From: Thermococci archaeon
GTDB taxonomy: Archaea > Methanobacteriota_B > Thermococci > Thermococcales > Thermococcaceae
Direction of reading: 5' to 3'
Length of the DNA: 8,765 bases
Assembly: GCA_003663535.1 (NCBI GenBank)
Contig: QMUE01000039.1
Span: 1 to 8,765 of the forward strand
Under the pieces are notes generated by a model, which saw nothing but the letters and a program-made list of their open reading frames with translations, was not told where the DNA came from and made no database searches. Shown here one piece after another: positions 1 through 6,097 of the stretch. Position numbers and translations under genes: made by a program. Within the stretch, counting starts at the first letter, position 1. Every line of letters starts with the position of its first letter.

Positions 1-1
1 C

Positions 2-145
2 ATAGAAAAATTTGGACTCTTGGGTACTTGGGAAGATTACAAAGATATATTTGTCCCAATTTCCGCAAAGTTTGGCACAAATATACAAGAACTGAGAAAA
101 TTAATAGAAAAAAATATCAAAAAGTCTCAAGAACGACATGAGTGA
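2..145 (+). CDS. P-loop GTPase, C-terminal fragment (5' end outside window)
   Basis: An open frame runs from the window edge to a TGA at 143-145 and gives 47 residues. It contains FVPISAKFGTNIQELRKLI: the ISAK stretch matches the G5 loop (SAK) that contacts the guanine base in Era/Obg/HflX-type small GTPases, and the helix after it (N-I-x-E-L-x-x-L-I) is the usual last helix of the G domain. The protein ends in a short basic/acidic tail (KNIKKSQERHE). The Walker A, switch and NKxD motifs lie upstream of the window, so the subfamily cannot be named. The last 29 bases overlap, tail to tail, the 3' end of the regulator gene on the other strand. That it is a GTPase is inferred from one motif and its following helix. 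Confidence 0.6.
   Translation: MEKFGLLGTWEDYKDIFVPISAKFGTNIQELRKLIEKNIKKSQERHE
105..116 (-). terminator. T-rich terminator of the Lrp-like gene, inside the GTPase coding end
   Basis: Directly after the regulator's stop codon the minus strand reads TATTTTTTTCTA, with a run of seven T. Archaeal RNA polymerase stops at such oligo-T runs without needing a hairpin. On the plus strand the same bases are lysine/asparagine codons (EKN) of the GTPase. No comparable T-run is seen on the plus strand just after the GTPase stop. Confidence 0.5.
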
Positions 146-581
146 TAGTTTCCCTGACTCCATCAAGAGAAGCCACTTCTTCAAGTATCTCATCAAGCCT
201 TGTCTTGTCAGCCTCAACAATAAGATCAATATCTCCAGTGACTCTGTGAATGCGCTTAATCTTAAGCTTTCTAATTGATTCATAAACCTGCTTTCTCTTG
301 GTTGGCTCAATCCTGACAAAAATAAAGACATCTCCCCTCTTTTCTCCCAAAAATTCTAATGCCTTATCTGTAAGATCAATAAATCCTCTTCCAGTTCTTA
401 TGTATCCAAGCTCTTTGAGAGTTTTAAGGTGATTGCTCAAAGCTTGCCTAGTTATGCCTAGCTCATCCGCAATTTCATCTTGAGTTTTCTCAACTGTATG
501 CACTTCTATTGTTTTTCCTTCTTGATACAGTTTTCTAAGCAAATCCATTTGTCTTGATGTAAGCTTAGATTCATCATTCAT
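117..581 (-). CDS. Lrp/AsnC-like transcriptional regulator with winged helix-turn-helix
   Basis: A 154-residue DNA-binding protein. Residues about 33-62 form a helix-turn-helix (TQDEIADELGITRQALSNHL followed by KTLKELGYI), and a short beta wing follows (RTGRGFIDLT). Residues about 84-154 match the alpha-beta ligand-sensing and oligomerisation (RAM) domain of Lrp/AsnC proteins: VFIFVRIEP, then the strand IHRVTGDIDLIVEA with its typical G-D-x-D, then the C-terminal helix DEILEEVASLDGV and last strand. The N-terminal part is longer than in a classical Lrp and resembles TrmB- or MarR-type HTHs. Family knowledge suggests an oligomer that responds to a small molecule; neither ligand nor targets can be read here. 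The ATG start has a GAGGTGG ribosome binding site six bases upstream. The gene is divergent from clp1, so autoregulation and control of that gene are both possible. Confidence 0.85.
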   Translation of the reverse strand: MNDESKLTSRQMDLLRKLYQEGKTIEVHTVEKTQDEIADELGITRQALSNHLKTLKELGYIRTGRGFIDLTDKALEFLGEKRGDVFIFVRIEPTKRKQVYESIRKLKIKRIHRVTGDIDLIVEADKTRLDEILEEVASLDGVRETITHVVLETF

Positions 582-587
582 TTCCTA

Positions 588-650
588 CCACCTCTTAGTA
601 CTTGTCTTGCTATCATAAACCTGTATGTTTAAAACATTAATAAATCTTTT
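588..650 (-). promoter_or_regulatory. BRE/TATA promoter and ribosome binding site of the Lrp-like gene
   Basis: On the minus strand AAAAGA (650-645, purine-rich BRE) is followed by TTTATTAA (644-637, TATA box), which would start RNA near 615 and give a leader of roughly 30 bases. The leader ends in GAGGTGG (594-588), six bases before the ATG at 581. The arrangement fits archaeal TBP/TFB promoters well. Confidence 0.6.
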
Positions 651-666
651 GGTCTTTGTAAACCAA
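649..666. promoter_or_regulatory. Possible operator: imperfect palindrome TTGGT-N8-ACCAA
   Basis: The palindrome TTGGT (649-653) / ACCAA (662-666) touches the upstream edge of the regulator's own BRE. Lrp-family proteins commonly bind short palindromes near their own promoters. Arms of only five bases are weak evidence, so this is a guess based on position. Confidence 0.22.
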
Positions 667-701
667 TACTTGACTCTATTTCCAAATACTGTCTAGGGTT
701 A

Positions 702-733
702 GATTTTTAATTGATCCCTTTTTAATCTTAACT
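702..733 (+). promoter_or_regulatory. Candidate promoter of clp1, probably giving a leaderless mRNA
   Basis: The AT-rich stretch GATTTTTAATTG (702-713) centres about 25 bases before the ATG at 734, the normal TATA-to-start distance in archaea. No GGAGG/GGTG motif lies between it and the ATG. Together these suggest that transcription begins at or next to the start codon. A second similar stretch (CTTTTTAA, 718-725) is too close to serve this start. Confidence 0.4.
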
Positions 734-1804
734 ATGAACAAAGCAAGATATACCAACAAAATTCCAGAAGATAGAAGGGAAGTTATCAAAGTCATTGAAG
801 AACTCAGGAGGCCAGTTAAAGTAATGATACTAGGTGGAGTGGACAGCGGAAAGACCACTTTAGCACTTTTTTTAACAAATGAACTATTAAAAAATGGCTT
901 TAAAGTAGGAGTAATTGACAGTGATGTAGGACAAAAAGGAATACTTCCTCCAGGCCTCATAAGCCTTGGATTCCCTGAGAAAGTTTTTAATTCACTAGAA
1001 GAAATAAAAGCAGAAAAACACTATTTTGTTGGGACTATTACTCCAAACCAATTTTTTGGAGAGATGATTACGGGAGTGAAACTTCTGGTAAATGAGGCCC
1101 TTGATACAGCAGATGTTGTGATTATCGACACTACAGGCCTAATTCATGGCCCGGGTGTTGAGCTAAAACGAATGAAAATCGAAGTTATTCAACCGGAAAT
1201 CATCATCGCACTTCAGAAAAACGACGAACTTGAAAATATAATTCGACCATTTGAAAAGAAAGCAAAAGTATTCCGACTAAAGATCAGTGAAAACGCCAAG
1301 CTTCATACGAGAGAAGAAAGAAGACGAATAAGAAGAGAGAAATGGAGAAAATACTTCGAACAAGCTCAGGAATACACAATCAGCTTGCAGAATATGGTCA
1401 TTAGTGGCACGTGGATATTCCAGGGTGAAGAAATTACAAAAAAAGAGAGAGAAATGTTAGAAAACCTCTTTAAATGGATTATCTTTCATGGGAGAAAAGT
1501 CTCCAACAAGTATTTTGTGGTAAAAGCTGATATAGGAAACTTTCCACGAAGTTTTAACAAGAACACATTGTTGACTTGCAACTTTGAGAATTTAAGCAAT
1601 CTTGTTGTTGGATTTATCGATAAAAAGGGATTTTGTCTGGGGTTAGGAATCCTTAAACTTTTAAATTTCAGAGAGTTTACGGCCCAAGTAATCACCCCAC
1701 TAAAAAAGGAAGATCTTGAAGATGTCGTAGAACTAAGATTTGGTAGAATTAGAGTTAGAGAAGATGGTGAAGAACTTGGCCTGCTTTCTCGAGAAACCCT
1801 TTAG
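734..1804 (+). CDS. clp1: Polynucleotide 5'-hydroxyl kinase, Clp1/Grc3 family
   Basis: A 356-residue ATP-dependent kinase expected to phosphorylate the 5'-OH end of RNA (and DNA). The Pyrococcus horikoshii Clp1 homologue is an experimentally described polynucleotide kinase of nearly the same length. Visible motifs: Walker A GGVDSGKTT at residues 34-42; the conserved VIDSDVGQKG at about 60-69, which supplies acidic residues of the active site; Walker B-like VVIIDTTG at 128-135; and an arginine-rich lid segment, TREERRRIRREKWRKYF, at about 192-208. The C-terminal 130 residues form the extra domain typical of the family. Archaea lack the eukaryotic pre-mRNA cleavage complex that holds human CLP1, so a role in tRNA splicing by-products or RNA repair is inferred. 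The ATG at 734 gives the right family length. A later in-frame ATG at 824 has an upstream AGGAGG but would leave only three residues before the P-loop. Confidence 0.9.
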   Translation: MNKARYTNKIPEDRREVIKVIEELRRPVKVMILGGVDSGKTTLALFLTNELLKNGFKVGVIDSDVGQKGILPPGLISLGFPEKVFNSLEEIKAEKHYFVGTITPNQFFGEMITGVKLLVNEALDTADVVIIDTTGLIHGPGVELKRMKIEVIQPEIIIALQKNDELENIIRPFEKKAKVFRLKISENAKLHTREERRRIRREKWRKYFEQAQEYTISLQNMVISGTWIFQGEEITKKEREMLENLFKWIIFHGRKVSNKYFVVKADIGNFPRSFNKNTLLTCNFENLSNLVVGFIDKKGFCLGLGILKLLNFREFTAQVITPLKKEDLEDVVELRFGRIRVREDGEELGLLSRETL

Positions 1805-1805
1805 G

Positions 1806-1845
1806 AAAACCTTTTTAACTTTCCAATGTTCCTAGGTATTGGGTG
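1806..1845 (+). promoter_or_regulatory. Candidate promoter and ribosome binding site of the lipid prenyltransferase gene
   Basis: Just after the clp1 stop, GAAAACCTTTTTAAC resembles a purine-rich BRE followed by a TATA box (CTTTTTAA, 1811-1818), which would start RNA near 1840. GGGTG at 1841-1845 is a ribosome binding site six bases before the ATG at 1852. Read-through from clp1 is equally possible, because the gap is only 47 bases. Confidence 0.4.
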
Positions 1846-1851
1846 CTCCGA

Positions 1852-2691
1852 ATGGAACTCAAAGGCTTTATTGAGATTTTAAGACCTATAAATTGCCTCA
1901 TTGCTGGTTTAGTGGGTATTCTCGGTGCTACAGTTGCTTTAGGTAATTTGCCCCCAATAAAAACCAGTCTATTGATCTTTTTAGTAGTGTTCTTGGAATG
2001 TAGTTGGGGAAATATCATTAACGACTATTTTGACTATGAAATAGATAAAATCAACCGGCCAAATAGGCCTCTACCTCGAGGAGCCCTTTCCAAGAATATT
2101 GCTCTTGTATACGGCATTTCTCTTGGGGGGGTGGCCATTCTTATTGCTTACCTAATAAATTTTGAAGCATTTATCTTTGCCTTAGGTGCTTATTTGTTAA
2201 TGTATCTCTATGCACGAAAACTCAAACCTCAACCATTTATTGGGAATCTAATTGTGGCAACCTTAACTGGGGTTACTCCAATATATGGAGCAATTGCTGT
2301 TGGCAAAATCGGACTTGCAGGATATCTTGCTCTATGTGCATTTTTGGTAAATGTTGCCAGAGAAATCTTTAAGGATATCGAAGATATTGAGGGAGATAAA
2401 GTCCAAGGAGCAAAAACTCTCCCCATTGTATGGGGTATTGAAAACTCCTCTAAAATTGGGATTACATTCAGCATTGCCACTATAATTGCATCCGTACTTC
2501 CTGTTAAAGCCGGAATTGGCCTTGGATATTTCCCTATAATAATCGTTGATGGAATAATTTTATGGGCCGCTTGCGAAGTTTTAAAAAACCCTTCTCCTAA
2601 AACTGCTGGAAGGGTTCAAAAGAAGTTGAAGATTGCTATATACTTGGCAGTATTTAGTTTTTTATTGGGATCTATAACGAAAGGAGTGTGA
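1852..2691 (+). CDS. Digeranylgeranylglyceryl phosphate synthase (UbiA family)
   Basis: A membrane prenyltransferase that adds the second geranylgeranyl group to geranylgeranylglyceryl phosphate, the second ether-bond step of archaeal lipid synthesis. It has the two acidic Mg-diphosphate motifs of the UbiA family: NDYFDYEID at residues 57-65 (N57, D58, D61, D65) followed by NRPNRPLPRG, and DIEDIEGDK at about 175-183 (D175, D178, D182). Several hydrophobic helices are evident, including 37-50, 84-103, 106-121 and 228-239, and the motifs fall in loops between helices as expected. The 279-residue length is normal for archaeal members. I prefer the ATG at 1852: the GTG at 1843, three codons upstream, lies inside the GGGTG ribosome binding site. 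The downstream gene begins four bases after the stop, so the two are probably cotranscribed. Other UbiA substrates (quinones, heme) are less likely in this lineage. Confidence 0.88.
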   Translation: MELKGFIEILRPINCLIAGLVGILGATVALGNLPPIKTSLLIFLVVFLECSWGNIINDYFDYEIDKINRPNRPLPRGALSKNIALVYGISLGGVAILIAYLINFEAFIFALGAYLLMYLYARKLKPQPFIGNLIVATLTGVTPIYGAIAVGKIGLAGYLALCAFLVNVAREIFKDIEDIEGDKVQGAKTLPIVWGIENSSKIGITFSIATIIASVLPVKAGIGLGYFPIIIVDGIILWAACEVLKNPSPKTAGRVQKKLKIAIYLAVFSFLLGSITKGV

Positions 2692-2695
2692 GAAT

Positions 2696-3076
2696 ATGGA
2701 GTTTAAAGACAAGATTAAGGAGGAATTAGATAATCCCAAACTTTGGATCGTGATCACATTTAAAACTCCTTATGGGCCTGGTGAAACTATGGACAAGTTA
2801 GCAAGCACCCTTGAAGAACTAGGTTGGACAGTTACTTTCAAAGCAAACTGGTGGACTGCTGATATCCCATATGGCCTAATTAGGATAGATATCACACAAG
2901 ATGAAAAAGAAAAGATCGTCTTAGGTAGATGGATATTGGGAAGGAAATGTGAACTCCTCGGAATTGAAAACATGGATCTAGAAAAGGGCAAAAGTGAGTT
3001 TTATCGGTTAGTGAATGGAATCACATCAACTCTGATCTATGATCCAGTCATAAGAACCATGAGAGGGCAGTATTGA
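2696..3076 (+). CDS. Uncharacterised 126-residue protein coupled to the lipid synthase gene
   Basis: I do not recognise this family. The protein is soluble, mixed alpha/beta and without cysteine pairs or a signal peptide (its one Cys is in GRKCELLG). A strand (LWIVITFKTPYG) leads into a helix (GETMDKLASTLEELGW), then a strand and an aromatic segment (VTFKANWWTADIP), then YGLIRIDIT; a helical C-terminal half contains LGRWILGRKCELLG and YRLVNGITSTLIYDP. The beta-alpha-beta-beta start would suit a small ferredoxin-like fold, but this is only a reading of the pattern. The gene starts four bases after the prenyltransferase stop with GGAG nine bases before the ATG, so translation coupling is likely. 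It is a real gene: it keeps its frame in an operon position and ends at a hairpin. A link to lipid metabolism is suggested only by position. Confidence 0.75.
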   Translation: MEFKDKIKEELDNPKLWIVITFKTPYGPGETMDKLASTLEELGWTVTFKANWWTADIPYGLIRIDITQDEKEKIVLGRWILGRKCELLGIENMDLEKGKSEFYRLVNGITSTLIYDPVIRTMRGQY

Positions 3077-3099
3077 CCCTCTCAAAATTTTAAAAGAAA
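3061..3099. terminator. Hairpin and T-rich tract between the convergent operons
   Basis: GAGAGGG (3061-3067) and CCCTCTC (3077-3083) form a perfect 7-bp stem with a 9-base loop that contains the TGA stop codon of the 126-residue gene. On the minus strand, after the RPA32 stop, the sequence reads CTTTTCTTTTAAAATTTT (3101-3084), a good archaeal oligo-T termination signal. The hairpin then follows it. The 25-base gap may thus serve termination in both directions. Confidence 0.5.
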
Positions 3100-3101
3100 A
3101 G

Positions 3102-3905
3102 TCACTCGAGAGTCTGATAATAACCAATTTCAGGTTCAAAAATCTCTCCTTCTGTTAGAAGCGCTCTAACGGCCTCTTCAATGGTTTCAGGATCGTATTT
3201 CTCTTGTAATTTTCTCTGAATGAATTTCAACGATACAGCTGTTCCTTTTGATCTAAGAATTTCTAAAACTGCTTTTTTAGCTTCTTCAATCCCTTCTTTA
3301 ACCTCCTTAGTCTCTTCTTCAAAGAATTCTTCTTCTAACACTGATTCTTCAGCTTTCTGCTCCATTATTACTGCATAAAGCTCATCAATAGCTGTAAGTA
3401 AATCCTCGGGTATCCCCTTGTTCTTAGCTATTACCTTTGCTTTTGCCGTAATACCATACGTGTTGTAAATTTCAAATGCCAATTTTGCGTTTTTAATGTG
3501 GTTTAGCTTATCTCTTAAAGTCTCATATCGATGAAGTATCCACATCTCGGGGTCTACTTTTGTGACCCCTTCAACAAGTACTTGTTTATCATCTCTCCAC
3601 TCCCCGACTTTACCGATCAACTGAACAATGTCTCCTCTTTTCACCAGTCGAATAAACTTGGTATCGTCTCTAAACCCAAGAACCCATATTACTCCAGTCC
3701 CGTCATCAATCTGAAATTTACCATAAGTTTCATCTTCTGCAATAGTTGGTTCTCTAACTACAGTGCCTACAATCTTTGCTCTGTAGACTCTCCTAGCGTC
3801 TTTCGTGATCAGATAATTGGGCTCAAAGTCCCCCTCACTTCTCACGTAAAATCCTTCGAGTATGTCTTTTATATAGACTCTAGTGGAAGGCAATCTCTTT
3901 TTCAT
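3102..3905 (-). CDS. rpa32: Replication protein A, RPA32 subunit
   Basis: A subunit of the single-stranded DNA binding complex RPA used in replication, recombination and repair. In Pyrococcus furiosus RPA41, RPA14 and RPA32 form a stable heterotrimer encoded in this order. The protein has an OB fold at about residues 40-115 (VYRAKIVGTVVREP, YGKFQIDDGTGVIWVLGF, GDIVQLIGKVGEW), a helical segment, an acidic linker rich in Glu (about 180-210), and a C-terminal winged helix (about 210-267, KAVLEILRSKGTAVSLKFIQ) like the protein-binding domain of eukaryotic RPA2. I start it at the ATG at 3905, giving 267 residues: this ATG overlaps the RPA14 stop as ATGA, with a GTGG-type ribosome binding site just before it. 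The frame extends to a GTG at 3917, but that codon lies within the ribosome binding site. Confidence 0.92.
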   Translation of the reverse strand: MKKRLPSTRVYIKDILEGFYVRSEGDFEPNYLITKDARRVYRAKIVGTVVREPTIAEDETYGKFQIDDGTGVIWVLGFRDDTKFIRLVKRGDIVQLIGKVGEWRDDKQVLVEGVTKVDPEMWILHRYETLRDKLNHIKNAKLAFEIYNTYGITAKAKVIAKNKGIPEDLLTAIDELYAVIMEQKAEESVLEEEFFEEETKEVKEGIEEAKKAVLEILRSKGTAVSLKFIQRKLQEKYDPETIEEAVRALLTEGEIFEPEIGYYQTLE

Positions 3906-4273
3906 TCTAACCACCACGCAAGAGCATTTTCAATCTTTGGGAGGAGTTTTTTCTCAAGTTCTTGAATCTCTTCAAGATATTCTAGATTCACAGTGTCAAA
4001 ATCCTGGACTACTTCGCCATATATGTGAATTTCATCATTTCTAATAACTCTGCCAATTACCCTTACAACCTGTCCAACCTTTGGCAAAACATTCTCCTCG
4101 CACTCTATTGCAACAACTCCTGTTCCATCATCAAGCCAAAAGATGTAATCTATTTTATCCACTTTGACTACCTTGCCAATGAGCGAAACTCTAAGATCCT
4201 CAGGGGCAATCTCAGAAATCTTCCTCTCTACAGCAGGTCTACGTCTTTTAATCTGAGTAGGTGCCTCTTCCAT
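3902..4273 (-). CDS. rpa14: Replication protein A, RPA14 subunit
   Basis: The small RPA subunit, 123 residues, essentially one OB fold (about 28-95: LRVSLIGKVVKVDKIDYIFW, LDDGTGVVAIECEE, GQVVRVIGRVIRNDEIHIYG) followed by a C-terminal helix (LEYLEEIQELEKKLLPKIEN) that in RPA complexes packs against the partner subunits' helices. A basic patch, KRRRPAVERK, lies near the N terminus. The gene begins one base after the RPA41 stop (TGATATG) with GGGAGGT upstream inside the RPA41 coding end, and ends overlapping the RPA32 start. All three subunits therefore appear translationally coupled, suiting fixed stoichiometry. Confidence 0.92.
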   Translation of the reverse strand: MEEAPTQIKRRRPAVERKISEIAPEDLRVSLIGKVVKVDKIDYIFWLDDGTGVVAIECEENVLPKVGQVVRVIGRVIRNDEIHIYGEVVQDFDTVNLEYLEEIQELEKKLLPKIENALAWWLE

Positions 4274-4274
4274 A

Positions 4275-5336
4275 TCACTCTACCTCCCTTAAAAGTTCTC
4301 TCCTAACTCTTTCAATTTCTCTTTTACAATCTACCTCGTCCCAAGAAGAAGCTTTCAGTATTAAGCCCAAGAACCTATCTTCAACCACATTTCCTCTAAC
4401 AAGTATTTCTTTGCCAAGAACATGGTAGAACTCATCTTCTGCTAGCTTTCTTCCTGCCTCCCTTGCTGTCATACCCATTTTTATAAGTTCTTTAAGCTTC
4501 TCACTTATTTCTTCTGGCTCGACACCGAGGATCTCCACAACGTCGTCTCCAAATAGAGTAACCCTAATATATCCGGTTGAGTCATCCAATCCAAAATCAA
4601 GAATAGTGGCTGTTATTGGTTTTACTTCCCCATGTTCTATGCAAATCCAAGTGTCTGTTGCCGAATCATAGTCAACTTTTCTTCTACATTGCGGGCATGC
4701 ATCATAAGCAATGAGCCTATAAAGCTTGGCTATTGTGCCCCTAATCTCAACAAACTTCTCTCCATCCATAAGTTCTCCAATACTCTTCCTTGTATAGTTA
4801 TAGCTCCTAACCTCCTCAATTGGGGGGATCTCTTCCACTCTTGGATCATCAGGGTTTATTATTAACCTACTTCTGAAATTCACATGAAGCTCTGGAAGGC
4901 CTCTAAGACTTTCCCGCACATCCGCATTTATTATCTTGATCACCCTTCCAACCTGGATCTCGTTATAATATTTTGAAATCTCGGAATCCCAAAGAACAAC
5001 CCTTGCCCTTCCTGTATTATCATAGATTAAGAGACCTGCAACTCTGCCTTGAGACCCATCTTTCTTTTTATATTCTCTTACTGGATATTTTCGAAGAACT
5101 CTTCCGACTATATTAATACCCCTCATTCCTGGAACTAATTCAGAGATATGCATAAGTGGAGCCCCTTCCTCATCTGTTTTTACTCCAAGTTCCTCTGCTA
5201 ACAAAAGAGCGGCAGCATGCTCGGATATTTCATTAACTTGTGCTATCTCTCTGATTTTATGCTCTATCTCCCCCTTACTCATGCCTGTTTTTTGCCTTAT
5301 TCTTTCTACAATCTCTTCTTTAGTTATAATCGCCAT
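4275..5336 (-). CDS. rpa41: Replication protein A, RPA41 (large) subunit with zinc finger
   Basis: The large subunit of the archaeal RPA heterotrimer, 353 residues from the chosen start. After an N-terminal helical region comes an OB fold at about residues 65-160 (MRGINIVGRVLRKYPVREY, VAGLLIYDNTGRARVVLW, GRVIKIINADVRE). A second OB region at about 190-330 carries a zinc-binding insertion, CPQC at 214-217 and C232/H235 (C-x2-C-x14-C-x2-H), as in the DNA-binding domain C of RPA70. A helical C terminus (EIERVRRELLREVE) probably joins the trimer core. It is the first gene of the RPA operon. The ATG at 5336 has GGTGA six bases upstream; the GTG two codons earlier (5342) directly abuts that site. 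Confidence 0.93.
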   Translation of the reverse strand: MAIITKEEIVERIRQKTGMSKGEIEHKIREIAQVNEISEHAAALLLAEELGVKTDEEGAPLMHISELVPGMRGINIVGRVLRKYPVREYKKKDGSQGRVAGLLIYDNTGRARVVLWDSEISKYYNEIQVGRVIKIINADVRESLRGLPELHVNFRSRLIINPDDPRVEEIPPIEEVRSYNYTRKSIGELMDGEKFVEIRGTIAKLYRLIAYDACPQCRRKVDYDSATDTWICIEHGEVKPITATILDFGLDDSTGYIRVTLFGDDVVEILGVEPEEISEKLKELIKMGMTAREAGRKLAEDEFYHVLGKEILVRGNVVEDRFLGLILKASSWDEVDCKREIERVRRELLREVE

Positions 5337-5342
5337 GTACAC

Positions 5343-5384
5343 TCACCTAAATAGTAATTAATAGAACAGGTATTTAAAGTTTTT
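5343..5384 (-). promoter_or_regulatory. BRE/TATA promoter and ribosome binding site of the RPA operon
   Basis: On the minus strand AAAACT (5384-5379) and TTTAAATA (5378-5371) form a near-ideal archaeal BRE/TATA pair. RNA would start near 5350, leaving a leader of about 14 bases that contains the GGTGA ribosome binding site (5347-5343). This is the cleanest promoter in the window. Confidence 0.72.
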
Positions 5385-5422
5385 GAATCCACAATAAACC
5401 TCTAAAATTTCTCTATATTGCT

Positions 5423-5439
5423 GAAAAGGAAAAAGAAGC
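5423..5439 (-). terminator. T-rich terminator downstream of scpB
   Basis: About 15 bases after the scpB stop the minus strand reads GCTTCTTTTTCCTTTTC, a pyrimidine tract with T-runs. It lies before the RPA promoter, so scpB and RPA are probably separate transcription units. Confidence 0.45.
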
Positions 5440-5453
5440 AACATAAAAGATTA

Positions 5454-6026
5454 CTACCCAGTGTTTTTGTTTTCTTTTTCCTTTTCGATTTTAGATATCA
5501 AATCAGAATACTCTGCGTGTACAACTTTCTTGAAAGCTTCTTTTATTATCAATGGATCATTTTCAGGGAAACCATAGAGCTCAGCAAACTTTTTGGTTGT
5601 CCCAAGGATTTTTGTTCTTTCATAGGGCTCCGCATATACCAACCCCATTCCCAGCAGACGTTTTACATGCTCATATACCTGGCTCCCTCTAAGCTTTACA
5701 AGTTTACTTTGTTCTATCGGTTGTAAGTAAGCTATTAGAGCTAAAGTCTTTAATTCCCCTGTTCTCAGATCTGGCCTTGGCATTAACTGAATTACCCTTT
5801 GAGAATACTCTTGCTTAACCTGCATTACATATTTGTCCCCCAAAACTCTCACAATTTCTATAGCACTGTTCCTTTCTGCATATTCCGCTGCTATAAGCTC
5901 AATGAGCTTCTCGATATAATCAAGAGATTTTATTCCTAAAGCCTTCGAAATCTCTTTCACACTGAGTGGCCTACCAGATACAAATAAAGCACCCTCAACT
6001 AGAGCCTTGTCCTCAATTAACCCCAT
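5454..6026 (-). CDS. scpB: Segregation and condensation protein B (ScpB)
   Basis: ScpB forms a dimer that binds the kleisin ScpA and regulates the SMC ATPase in chromosome condensation and segregation. The 190-residue protein has two winged-helix domains, about 2-75 (EDKALVEGALFVSGRPLSVK) and about 88-155. The second begins with the family hallmark ELKTLALIAYLQPIEQSKLV and continues through RGSQVYEHVKRLLGMGLV, the recognition-helix region. A short charged tail (KIEKEKENKNTG) ends it. Length is normal. I choose the ATG at 6026, five bases after GGTGA; the frame also opens at a GTG (6035) inside that GGGTGA. No scpA or smc is in the window. Its neighbour is the RPA operon, another chromosome-maintenance unit, but it has its own promoter. 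Confidence 0.9.
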   Translation of the reverse strand: MGLIEDKALVEGALFVSGRPLSVKEISKALGIKSLDYIEKLIELIAAEYAERNSAIEIVRVLGDKYVMQVKQEYSQRVIQLMPRPDLRTGELKTLALIAYLQPIEQSKLVKLRGSQVYEHVKRLLGMGLVYAEPYERTKILGTTKKFAELYGFPENDPLIIKEAFKKVVHAEYSDLISKIEKEKENKNTG

Positions 6027-6031
6027 AATCT

Positions 6032-6094
6032 TCACCCGAAGCAGATAATTTTTAAGTTGTGAATTATTTACCTTTGCCTCTTATATATTTTCTT
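6032..6094 (-). promoter_or_regulatory. Promoter and ribosome binding site of scpB
   Basis: On the minus strand AGAAAA followed by TATATAAG (about 6094-6080) is a good BRE/TATA pair, which predicts an RNA start near 6060 and a leader of about 34 bases ending in GGGTGA (6037-6032). A closer AT-rich stretch (CTTAAAAAT near 6051) would give a leaderless RNA and is less consistent with the strong ribosome binding site. Confidence 0.55.
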
Positions 6095-6097
6095 CTG

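Noticed and set aside
806..826. AGGAGG followed by ATG at 824 as the real start of clp1
   Set aside because: It would leave only three residues before the Walker A motif and remove the first strand region. The homologous enzyme has a longer N terminus, so the purine run is just Arg codons.
3531..3965. 144-codon plus-strand open frame opposite RPA32 and RPA14
   Set aside because: It lies antisense to strongly supported RPA genes, has no ribosome binding site and shows no domain-like sequence. The same holds for the other antisense frames at 2229-2480, 2770-2991, 4025-4306, 4632-4865 and 5418-5726.
5340..5453. Riboswitch or leader RNA before RPA41
   Set aside because: The TATA box position predicts a leader of only about 14 bases, too short for a structured element.
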